DNA from: Cryomorphaceae bacterium
GTDB taxonomy: Bacteria; Bacteroidota; Bacteroidia; Flavobacteriales; Schleiferiaceae
Direction: 5' to 3'
DNA length: 8,265 nt
NCBI GenBank assembly: GCA_003445735.1
Contig: DMCR01000027.1
Location: forward strand, 667-8,931
Shown: positions 1 to 7,237 of the stretch, piece by piece
Numbering within the stretch: the first letter of the stretch is position 1
Layout of the letters: every line of letters starts with the position of its first letter
The notes under the pieces: model-generated
What the model was told of the DNA's origin: nothing
The model's input: the letters and a program-made list of their open reading frames with translations, nothing else
Database searches by the model: none
Translations under genes and position numbers: made by a program

Positions 1-638
1 GCTGTTTTTCCTACACCAGGCTCTCCAACGAGGATGGGGTTGTTCTTGGTACGTCGAGAAAGGATTTGGAGTACTCGACGAATCTCATCGCCACGGCCTA
101 TGACTGGGTCGAGTTTTCCTTCCTCGGCCATCTTGTTGAGGTTCTTGGCGTATTTATCCAAGCTGTTGTAGGTGTTCTCGGCACCTGAGCTATTGGCATG
201 GCGCCCTTTACGCAGACTGTCGATTGCACTTTCAACGAGTTTAATAGTGAACCCGGCGTCATTCAACATTTTACCGGCACCGCCCTTGTCTTCGAGCAAG
301 GCGAGCAAGAGGTGTTCGGTGGCTACAAAATCATCCTTCATACCCTCGGCCTTTTGAACGGCCTTTTGCAGCACATAGGCAGCATCTCTACCCATGTAGG
401 TTTCTGCAGCGCTAGAAGAGGTGGGTAGGCCTTCATAAGCGGCTTCGAGAGCAGTACGTAATCTTTCCGATTGTATCTCGCCCTGCTGTGCCACAAAAGG
501 TAGCATGTTTTGATCTTCTTTGTGTAAAGCCAATAATAGGTGAATAGATTCCACCTGTGTGTGTTGTTTGTCAGTAGCTAAGAATTGAGCTTTTGCAATA
601 ATGCTCTGACTCTTTGTTGTGAATTTTTCTATGTTCAT
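1..638 (-). CDS. clpB: ATP-dependent chaperone ClpB, N-terminal part (cut by window edge)
   Basis: ClpB is a cytoplasmic AAA+ disaggregase that works with DnaK to pull proteins out of aggregates. Only the first 212 residues are visible; the gene runs off the left edge. Residues about 6-72 and 82-145 are the two Clp N-terminal repeats; the second carries ATEHLLLALLE near 106-116. Residues 176-182 read LDPVIGR, the typical entry into the first AAA+ domain, followed by RRTKNNPILVGEPGVGKT with Walker A at 205-212, almost the same position as in E. coli ClpB. The early Clp_N fold and this spacing favour ClpB over ClpA or ClpC, although the diagnostic middle coiled coil is outside the window. The start MNIEKFTTKSQ matches the family's usual N terminus. 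There is no Shine-Dalgarno sequence, as is usual in Bacteroidota. I see no CIRCE operator upstream. The gene is separated from its neighbour by a terminator, so it should have its own promoter. Confidence 0.96.
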   Translation of the reverse strand, partial: MNIEKFTTKSQSIIAKAQFLATDKQHTQVESIHLLLALHKEDQNMLPFVAQQGEIQSERLRTALEAAYEGLPTSSSAAETYMGRDAAYVLQKAVQKAEGMKDDFVATEHLLLALLEDKGGAGKMLNDAGFTIKLVESAIDSLRKGRHANSSGAENTYNSLDKYAKNLNKMAEEGKLDPVIGRGDEIRRVLQILSRRTKNNPILVGEPGVGKT

Positions 639-671
639 AACAATAGGGTTTGCGTTCCGATGTTTTTCGGT

Positions 672-701
672 CAAAGGATGTGCCAATGAAAAATGGGCAA
701 A
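672..701 (-). promoter_or_regulatory. Candidate clpB promoter (Bacteroidota type, imperfect)
   Basis: On the minus strand TTTG (701-698) is followed after 18 bases by ATCCTTTG (679-672). This resembles the Bacteroidota -33 TTTG / -7 TAnnTTTG arrangement, but the TA of the -7 box is replaced by AT. It lies 33 bases upstream of the clpB start codon and downstream of the terminator of the preceding gene, which is where a clpB promoter is expected. It is an inference from pattern only. Confidence 0.35.
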
Positions 702-797
702 CGAAAATGGGACACCTTGACTGAAAACCAGAGCCTTAGCGGAAACTTTGACGCATATAAAGCGATTTTTCTGCCAATTTTTCTGCTGGAATTAGTC

Positions 798-837
798 AAA
801 AAAACACCCCCACAGGTCCTAAAACACTGCGAGGGTG
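798..837 (-). terminator. Rho-independent terminator of the large T9SS protein gene
   Basis: Read on the minus strand, CACCCTCGCAG (837-827) pairs with CTGTGGGGGTG (815-805) over 11 bp, including two G-U wobbles, around an 11-base loop. The stem is followed at once by seven T residues (804-798). It begins 27 bases past the TAA stop of the large gene. The two wobble pairs become C-A mismatches on the plus strand, so the hairpin is strongest in the minus-strand transcript, which agrees with the gene direction. Confidence 0.88.
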
Positions 838-864
838 AAAAAAATATCTATATTCTGATGCCTT

Positions 865-3800
865 TTACTCGACGATCAATCTTTGAGTATCTGTACCGAG
901 AGGAGTTACTGTCTCAACAAGGTACATACCGCTTGCCCAGCTTTGCGTATCCAAGGTGAAAGTTTGAATTCCCTCATTACCATGTACGGTACGCGTCTCA
1001 ATTATCTGGCCCTGAGTATTGCGAATAGAAATGGTTATATACGCAGGGCTTTGGAAGCTCACTGGTAACTGTGCATAGCCGGTAGTTGGGTTAGGATGAA
1101 TGTTCCCTACTCCGATGTGAGATTCTAGCTCTTCTTGTCCTATAACGTAAATCTTGTCAGTTTCGTCGGTCTTGAAGAAACAGAAGTCATCAATGGCCCA
1201 TCCTGCTTTATTAATGGTTTCGTCAGAACCGAATCTAAACCGGAAGATGGCATTACGTGCAGTATCCACTTGTACATTGATCTTGGCTTGCTGCCAACCG
1301 TTGCTCAAACCGGTCCATCCTGGTTTATAGATATCCAATGCGGTCACGAAACTTGTATTGAACCAAGTCGCGCCAAAGAGATTCGTACCAACCGTGTGCC
1401 ATGAGATACCACCGTCAAAGGTTACATCTACCGTACCCCCATCGTGATAAATCTCTGAAGAGAAGGCGTGCATGAACTCATAGGTGTAAATTTGCCCTGA
1501 GTCCAATGCGAATACTGGAGTGTATAGGGCAGAAGAATCACGCTTCTTGTAGTTTGAGTCTAGATCAGTCATCCAAGCATTGCTACCTGAGAACGCACCT
1601 ACTAATGGTGCCATGGCAGGAGTACCCTCTTCCCATGAAGTCAAACCATCTTTCACGAATGGATTGAGTGTCAACCACGGTGCGAGGGAAGGATCTTCAA
1701 AGTTGTTACAGTAACTACTGTCTACAGACATATTTATCTTATCGAGTACTGTAATGTCAGCACAGATTTGATCATCTGAAGGATCAGCATCTGGCTTGTT
1801 ATCTGGACGAGAAGTACGTACACAAACATTGTGGACACCACTAGTTGGGTTGATCCAATCTTGATCGAACTCATACCAAGCGGATTTACGAGGAATAAGT
1901 GGTGGAGAGAATACCACTCGTTCATTATTGGACCAGGTATTACCCCCGTCTGTGGAGAATTGAACCAAACAACTATCCAAAATTTTAGCGCCGGTATTCT
2001 TAATAAGAACTTTTAGGTGATTGTTTTGGTCCGGTACCGGCAAGTACTCCACTGTTGTAACTTCAATAGGAGCGGCGCTGTTTTGTGGGGGAATATAAAC
2101 CTCTACTTTATCAATGTTCCAGCCGTCCTTGTTACCAGAGGCCGTCTTTAGACGAGCTCTCAAAATTAATGGAGCTTGTGAGAAATTCCAAGCTGCTAGT
2201 GGCCAAACAGAATTTTGTGTACCTATATTTCCTACCCAAGCATCACCTAGACCGGCAGTACCAGTATTATACCAGTTGGTGCTGACAACATTCTGCGGAT
2301 CCCAAAATCCTAAGTTATTCCACGTTCCGCCACCTTGCCATTCGATAACAGCTTGGTCACCTGTCCCTAGGTCAATATCGTGAGTTAATTTAAGCTCCGC
2401 CCCTGCAATGGTATCAAAACCAATAAAGCGAGGGAAATAGAGGTACTCATCTAAATTACCGGGGGTATTTTGATTTGGTCGAGATGCGTATCCATTATTA
2501 CTGTTTAAGGCATTAATTCCGTCTACTTCCCATAGGTTCAAGTCACCTGCCACAAAGAATCCAGAAGAATCGCCGCTGTTACATGATTCAAAATCATCTG
2601 CGAATCCAGTTTGTATGTATAATTCAGGCCAGCCAGCAGATTTCGTAAATATGCTGTCGTTCCAAGTACTGTTATCACCACTTTTATCAGTCCAAGCATA
2701 TACCTCGAAAGATCCCACAGGCCAATTGACCGTATTTGTGTTATCCGTACAAATGGCCGTTTGACCAGATGATACAGAAGAAGAATAGGTGAAATTATAT
2801 GTAGTGCTGATCCCAGCATTGGCACCACAGCGTGGAGTTACAGTGTAGTAGATAGGAATATTGGATTGCGCATTTTTACCAAAGTTGCGGATCTTGAATT
2901 CCGCTTTCTTTTGGGCAGGTCCTCCCACAAGGTTGATTCGATTGACAGGGTTTTCAATGTCGATTATTCCTACATCTGTGCTGGCTTTGTCATAGATAAC
3001 GATATCATCAAATGCGATATCTGCGGCTACACCGGATCCGGATTTCTGAGCAATGAAACGCAGTTTTACCAAATCACCTCCGTTGCCCAAATCCAATTCG
3101 TAAAATGACCAGCTATCTTTCTCATCTGTTAGAGTGGTAATATATGGAGTCATGGGATTAGTCCAAGAGTTTTCACCGTCCTTAATCCATTGAACGCGTA
3201 TTGCGCCTATATCTGAGCCATACATGTGGTGACGGAATTGGAGTACCGGCTTGGTCATACCGGATAAATCTAAACATTTAGAAACCAAAGTTGCCGAAGC
3301 CGGGCTAGTACCATAATCCCCTTCAGTGACTAAGTAATTTCCTTGCCCTGTAGCATCGCCGATAGGACCTGAGCCCACAGTTGGAGTCCATTTAGTACCT
3401 ACCATAAAGGCAAACGCACCAGAGTTACTAGAAGGTACCGGAGTAAATACTGTGGTTGGGAATGAACCTGGATTCGCTGCCGTATTGGCACCTGGAATAG
3501 TTCCAGCACCATCAAAGTCAAGGATATAAGGAAAGGTACTATGAGGTTCTTCGTGAACAATGCGAATAGGTCCGATGGTATCATTTGTATTGGTCGAATC
3601 ACCAGCTTGTTCTGTATAGATCCGGATGTCGTATACACCATATCCACTCAAATTAGGACCAGTCGCAAAGGTAAAGTAAGTTGAATCCCCTGTTTCCAAA
3701 GTTTTCTGAGTGATGTACTCAGTATGGGTTACGTTAGTAGTCGTTCCAGAAGTATTGGTGTAGTCGTAATCCCAAGTCACAGGAACACTATCCAGATTAT

Positions 3801-5640
3801 TACAACCGTTGTTCTGAATCCACAAATCAATCAATTCATTGTTGCTGTAAGAACAATAACCATTTTCTGGATTAAACACATCACGAAGGGCCACATCATA
3901 TGGTTCCGGTTCGTAAATACGAATGTTGTCAATGGCAACATCACCCTTCAAAGCATTTCCACGATTAACAGAGAAACGCAAGCGTACGTAATCTCCTGTA
4001 ATTTTATTCAAAGCGACCGAGAAAGTCTTGTAGGGATCAGATGACTTAGATTGTTGTTGCCCATCAATACGGGCGAGACCGGTATATGCAGAAGAGTTGA
4101 AGCCTGTATCTGCAGTGATGGCCATGAAATCAATGTGCGCGCCGTACATGTGGTAATCAAACTCCAAGATTGCACAGTTGTAATTCCTTAAGTCCAAACA
4201 AGGCGTAATCATGTGTGCCTTATCATTACTCGAACCTTGTTCGGCTTCTGTATAAACATATTTTCCGTTACCGTTGGGAGAGGCGTCTCCATCCGGACCG
4301 GTCAGATTAGTAGAAGTAGAACCCGTACGAATTGCCCAAGCGAATCCTACGGTATTTTCGTTAGGTATAACTTTCCAGTTTTTACCATTGGGTGGGTTTT
4401 GCTCCGGGAAGTTACCGCGGTGTGAAACTCCGGTAGCCCCATTACCGGAACCGGCCACCCAATACTGCGAATCTTCAAAATTCTCTTCTAATGGAAGTAA
4501 CGTTGAATAAGGGAATGAACTACCCGTAGTCGTGCCACAAATAGGAGGGAGGGCTGCATCACGCCAAAATTTGTAAGAGGTATTGGTGGCTGTTTCTAAT
4601 GGATCGCGTACCACGTTCGGACAAGCACAATCAAAAATGCGTACATACCACTCTATGGTATCGCTCACCCCAATATTGTTAAAGGTATAGGTGTATTGAG
4701 AAGAATCCGGACAGTTTGAAGAGAATGATGAAGTCATAAGTGAGTCCGTCCATGCTCCCCAGCCCGAACCGCTGAAGTCATAACGACGGAAATATATACG
4801 CATACTATCTACCCCGACGTTGTCTTTACCCTTTACACGGACATCTTGTGAAGGCATGTAGCGAGCGCCATTTGGTTTTGCTTGACCGCTAACGTTAATC
4901 CAATCAAGGGTTGGTGGTTCCAATTCACAGGGCGCACCTTCCACCATGAGGTTATCTACAAACCATCCGGCCAATGAAGCCGGTGAAGGAGTACCTGTTT
5001 TGTTGGTCATCACAAAGCGGATTTTACATTGTGCATATCCGTATTGTGAGTTGGTGTTATCGTAATCACCCAAGTATGCACTCAAATCAAAAGTCTCACG
5101 TGCCCACCATGCAGAGGTTGGTGTGCTACCAGTATTCGAATTCCCAATGGTCGGTCCCTGCCAATACGGCGAGAGTAACGCCGATGGGTAGGAAAGTTCG
5201 TTAAACCATCCTTGAGAGCTAAATTGAGGACTTTCTCCTTGATAATGCGTACCGGTTAGATTCACCCAAGTTTGTCCATTATCCTTAGACATCTGGATGT
5301 AGGCTTTTTGTATGTATCGTATCTTACAAATTTGGTCGAAAGTGAATCGAACGTTTGTGTAAGTGATGGTCGAGAAAGCGTCTGTTTCAAAAATGATGGA
5401 ATCACTAGAATAAATCTGCGTATGGAAAGACATTCCGCCGGTTGTTTTAAGGTAGGTGGTGTCGTTCCAAGATCTAGTGGCGTTGGAGGAATCTGTATTA
5501 TAATTCGCAGCGATAGAGTCGGCCCCGAGGGTGCCGTCAAAATTTTCTGTGAAAACCGTATCGATCGGTGGTGCGAATTGCCCAAAAACTGCTGGGGAAG
5601 CGAGGGCTACAAAAAGTACAGCTAGTAAGCTTTTCTTCAT
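865..5640 (-). CDS. Large secreted multi-domain protein with MAM-like modules and T9SS type A sorting domain
   Basis: A 1591-residue protein exported through Sec and then the type IX secretion system, so it should act on the cell surface or outside the cell. Residues 1-20 (MKKSLLAVLFVALASPAVFG) form a signal peptide with likely cleavage before Q21. Five jelly-roll-like modules follow, each opening near an acidic-aromatic ENFD/NFED-type motif and closing with a [GA].{1,2}[FIV][DN][DNK] motif: about 30-234, 384-577, 705-884, 1013-1183 and 1310-1490. Modules 2 and 3 are clear MAM domains, with CLDL then FDYHMYG (494-500) or FRHHMYG (802-808) and GDVAIDNI or ADIAFDDI near the end. Between them lie Ig/CARDB-like stretches at about 240-360, 580-695, 887-1000 and 1190-1300. 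Residues about 1505-1591 are a type A sorting tail: HPNPTTG (1515-1521), RNTQGQ, SWASGMYLVE and a final RLIVE. I see no protease, glycosidase or other catalytic motif, so adhesion, matrix or glycan binding is only an inference. The start is set by the signal peptide. It stands alone between its own promoter box and terminator. Confidence 0.93.
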   Translation of the reverse strand: MKKSLLAVLFVALASPAVFGQFAPPIDTVFTENFDGTLGADSIAANYNTDSSNATRSWNDTTYLKTTGGMSFHTQIYSSDSIIFETDAFSTITYTNVRFTFDQICKIRYIQKAYIQMSKDNGQTWVNLTGTHYQGESPQFSSQGWFNELSYPSALLSPYWQGPTIGNSNTGSTPTSAWWARETFDLSAYLGDYDNTNSQYGYAQCKIRFVMTNKTGTPSPASLAGWFVDNLMVEGAPCELEPPTLDWINVSGQAKPNGARYMPSQDVRVKGKDNVGVDSMRIYFRRYDFSGSGWGAWTDSLMTSSFSSNCPDSSQYTYTFNNIGVSDTIEWYVRIFDCACPNVVRDPLETATNTSYKFWRDAALPPICGTTTGSSFPYSTLLPLEENFEDSQYWVAGSGNGATGVSHRGNFPEQNPPNGKNWKVIPNENTVGFAWAIRTGSTSTNLTGPDGDASPNGNGKYVYTEAEQGSSNDKAHMITPCLDLRNYNCAILEFDYHMYGAHIDFMAITADTGFNSSAYTGLARIDGQQQSKSSDPYKTFSVALNKITGDYVRLRFSVNRGNALKGDVAIDNIRIYEPEPYDVALRDVFNPENGYCSYSNNELIDLWIQNNGCNNLDSVPVTWDYDYTNTSGTTTNVTHTEYITQKTLETGDSTYFTFATGPNLSGYGVYDIRIYTEQAGDSTNTNDTIGPIRIVHEEPHSTFPYILDFDGAGTIPGANTAANPGSFPTTVFTPVPSSNSGAFAFMVGTKWTPTVGSGPIGDATGQGNYLVTEGDYGTSPASATLVSKCLDLSGMTKPVLQFRHHMYGSDIGAIRVQWIKDGENSWTNPMTPYITTLTDEKDSWSFYELDLGNGGDLVKLRFIAQKSGSGVAADIAFDDIVIYDKASTDVGIIDIENPVNRINLVGGPAQKKAEFKIRNFGKNAQSNIPIYYTVTPRCGANAGISTTYNFTYSSSVSSGQTAICTDNTNTVNWPVGSFEVYAWTDKSGDNSTWNDSIFTKSAGWPELYIQTGFADDFESCNSGDSSGFFVAGDLNLWEVDGINALNSNNGYASRPNQNTPGNLDEYLYFPRFIGFDTIAGAELKLTHDIDLGTGDQAVIEWQGGGTWNNLGFWDPQNVVSTNWYNTGTAGLGDAWVGNIGTQNSVWPLAAWNFSQAPLILRARLKTASGNKDGWNIDKVEVYIPPQNSAAPIEVTTVEYLPVPDQNNHLKVLIKNTGAKILDSCLVQFSTDGGNTWSNNERVVFSPPLIPRKSAWYEFDQDWINPTSGVHNVCVRTSRPDNKPDADPSDDQICADITVLDKINMSVDSSYCNNFEDPSLAPWLTLNPFVKDGLTSWEEGTPAMAPLVGAFSGSNAWMTDLDSNYKKRDSSALYTPVFALDSGQIYTYEFMHAFSSEIYHDGGTVDVTFDGGISWHTVGTNLFGATWFNTSFVTALDIYKPGWTGLSNGWQQAKINVQVDTARNAIFRFRFGSDETINKAGWAIDDFCFFKTDETDKIYVIGQEELESHIGVGNIHPNPTTGYAQLPVSFQSPAYITISIRNTQGQIIETRTVHGNEGIQTFTLDTQSWASGMYLVETVTPLGTDTQRLIVE

Positions 5641-5679
5641 TCTTTATGCGTTTGTGTTAACGTACAACATGGGTAGTTA

Positions 5680-5687
5680 CAAATATA
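5680..5687 (-). promoter_or_regulatory. TAnnTTTG (-7) box for the large T9SS protein gene
   Basis: The minus strand reads TATATTTG here, an exact match to the Bacteroidota sigma-70 -7 consensus TAnnTTTG. It sits in the 126-base gap after the FAH-family gene, and its last base is 39 bases before the ATG of the large gene, which gives a predicted 5' UTR of roughly 30 bases. No TTG or TTTG is present at the -33 position (that stretch is G/C-rich), so the promoter would be a single-box one. No hairpin terminator for the upstream operon was found in this gap. Confidence 0.5.
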
Positions 5688-5766
5688 TAAAAATGGGGAT
5701 GCGCCCGACCTGACACCAGAGAAAAGTGCAATTAAAATGCGTTAACGAAAGGGTTGGGAGAGTGAA

Positions 5767-6381
5767 TTATTTCACGTTGAAATAAAAGACCCGTTTTCCT
5801 TCTAGATAAAGTTCCAACAAATCGTTGCGTTTTACGGGACCAACACCAGCTGGAGTTCCAGTAAAAATGAGATCTCCAGTCTTGAGTGTGAAATACTTAG
5901 AAACATGGCTAATAATCTCGTTTACAGGGAATAGCATATTATTTGTATTACCTTGTTGGACCGTCTTACCATTGATATCAAGGTGGAAGTCGATGTTTTG
6001 AATGTCCTTACCCAAAGATTCCAAAGAGAAAAATTTGGAAACGGCTGCCGAGCCGTCAAAGGCTTTGGCTTTTTCCCAGGGTAATCCTATCTCTTTACAC
6101 TTTGTTTGTACATCGCGCGCCGTAAAATCTATTCCCAGACCCACTTCTGAGTAATACTTATGAGCAAATCTTGGCTCAATATGCTTGCCAAGGCGATTGA
6201 TTTTTATGACCAATTCTAACTCATGGTGCACCTCATTACTGTATCCAGGAATGAAGAACGGATGCTTTTTCAAGAGTAAGGCTGTTTCAGGTTTGAGAAA
6301 CACCACTGGTTCCTCTGGGATGAGGTTATTCAATTCTTTCGCGTGTTTCGCGTAGTTGCGTCCGATGCAAATGATTTTCAT
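5767..6381 (-). CDS. Fumarylacetoacetate hydrolase (FAH) family protein, FAHD1/YcgM-like
   Basis: A 204-residue metal-dependent enzyme of the FAH fold. Its closest described relatives are FAHD1-type acylpyruvases/oxaloacetate decarboxylases; in annotation such proteins are also called 2-hydroxyhepta-2,4-diene-1,7-dioate isomerase. The N terminus reads KIICIGRNYAKHAKEL, matching the FAHD1 start and containing the lid His/Glu pair (H13, E16). Metal ligands are E54 and E56 in HHELEL and D85 in GIDFTARDVQ. K106 in AKAFDG and the TGTPAGVGPV loop (174-183) complete the active site. The length equals that of single-domain members, so the gene is intact. It starts five bases after the exonuclease stop and has no Shine-Dalgarno sequence, which suggests the same mRNA and possibly coupled translation. 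The cytoplasmic role in central C3/C4 acid metabolism is inferred from the family; the exact substrate cannot be told from sequence. Confidence 0.93.
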   Translation of the reverse strand: MKIICIGRNYAKHAKELNNLIPEEPVVFLKPETALLLKKHPFFIPGYSNEVHHELELVIKINRLGKHIEPRFAHKYYSEVGLGIDFTARDVQTKCKEIGLPWEKAKAFDGSAAVSKFFSLESLGKDIQNIDFHLDINGKTVQQGNTNNMLFPVNEIISHVSKYFTLKTGDLIFTGTPAGVGPVKRNDLLELYLEGKRVFYFNVK

Positions 6382-6386
6382 GATTT

Positions 6387-7160
6387 TTAGGCGCCTTTAT
6401 TGAAGGATTTTAATCTAATCTTTGTCAAGACTTGCTTGGTGTATAATGGAAAATCTGCATTTTGAATCCAGCTGTAATACCCCGGGTTTTCCTGAAGTAC
6501 GCTTTCGACCGTTTGTCCACGGTATTTACCAAAGGTAAAGATTTCCTGTCCATGTCCATTGTAGGCAATGAAGCCTGCAAAGTCTGCAACCTTTTGGCGG
6601 TTGGAGAACTCGGCCAAGAAGCTCATATCGTTTTCCAACTCTTCATAGCGGTCTAACTGAGATTTCAGCACCTCATAGGTAGCCAATACATCTGCTTCGG
6701 CGCTATGGGCATCGTCTAGTGATTTGCCACAGTAGAATTTATACGCTGCCGTTAGGGTACGCTGTTCCATGCGGTGGAAGATATTTTGGACATCAATCGC
6801 GCGGCGTTTACTCATGTCGAACTCTATACCGGCACGTAGGAATTCCTCGGCTAGTAGGGGGATATCAAATTTGTTGCTGTTATATCCGGCGAGATCACTG
6901 TCTTGAATGAGATTGTTGACTTCGGCGGCGAGCGCAGCGAAGGTGGGCTTATCCGCTACGTCGGTATCATAGATGCCGTGAATTGCAGAAGCACCATCGG
7001 GAATAGGTATGGTGGGGTTTACACGCCAGTTATGGGTTTCTTCCTGACCGTCCGGGTGCACCTTGTGTACGCAAATTTCGACGATACGGTCATTAGTAAC
7101 ATTAACGCCGGTTGTTTCAAGGTCAAAAAAGCAAATTGGACGGGTCAGTTGTAAATCCAT
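6387..7160 (-). CDS. DEDDh 3'-5' exonuclease with ExoX-like C-terminal domain
   Basis: A 257-residue DnaQ-like exonuclease. All five DEDDh catalytic residues are visible: D13 and E15 in FFDLETTG (Exo I), D99 in AGYNSNKFDIPLL (Exo II), and H152 and D157 in DDAHSAEAD (Exo III), which also marks the family as DEDDh rather than DEDDy. Residues about 205-242 (FTFGKYRGQTVESVL, then NPGYYSWIQ) form the small FGKY/G module found at the C terminus of ExoX-like proteins. With no polymerase, GIY-YIG or helicase part, it is a stand-alone exonuclease acting on DNA or RNA 3' ends in the cytoplasm; proofreading, repair or RNA trimming cannot be separated here. The start gives the normal short lead into Exo I. 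It is the first gene of a two-gene unit with the FAH-family gene. Only 20 bases separate its ATG from the terminator of the E2 gene, so its promoter placement is unusual. Confidence 0.94.
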   Translation of the reverse strand: MDLQLTRPICFFDLETTGVNVTNDRIVEICVHKVHPDGQEETHNWRVNPTIPIPDGASAIHGIYDTDVADKPTFAALAAEVNNLIQDSDLAGYNSNKFDIPLLAEEFLRAGIEFDMSKRRAIDVQNIFHRMEQRTLTAAYKFYCGKSLDDAHSAEADVLATYEVLKSQLDRYEELENDMSFLAEFSNRQKVADFAGFIAYNGHGQEIFTFGKYRGQTVESVLQENPGYYSWIQNADFPLYTKQVLTKIRLKSFNKGA

Positions 7161-7180
7161 GGTTTGGGTGTTGTGTAATT

Positions 7181-7207
7181 AAAAAGCCACCCTAATTGGG
7201 CGGCTTT
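7181..7207 (-). terminator. Rho-independent terminator of the E2 gene
   Basis: On the minus strand AAAGCCGCCC (7207-7198) pairs with GGGTGGCTTT (7192-7183) as a 10 bp stem with one G-U wobble around a five-base loop (AATTA), and the T run continues to 7181. It lies 30 bases after the E2 stop codon. On the plus strand the wobble becomes an A-C mismatch, so the structure favours minus-strand transcripts. It is only 20 bases ahead of the exonuclease start codon. Confidence 0.88.
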
Positions 7208-7237
7208 GAAAGATAATTCAAATATTAGAAAATCGTT

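Noticed and set aside
639..797. CIRCE-type heat-shock operator upstream of clpB
   Set aside because: No TTAGCACTC-like inverted repeat was found in the gap.
693..959. 88-codon plus-strand open frame between clpB and the large gene
   Set aside because: It runs across the terminator hairpin and into the 3' end of the large gene on the other strand, and its translation shows no recognisable domain.
5272..5625. 117-codon plus-strand open frame antisense to the signal-peptide end of the large gene
   Set aside because: It lies entirely opposite a well-supported coding region; its composition looks like an antisense shadow and it has no upstream signals.
5656..5747. Two GTTAACG copies in the gap before the large gene as a possible operator pair
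   Set aside because: The shared core is only seven bases around a common palindrome (GTTAAC), with dissimilar flanks, so chance is a sufficient explanation.
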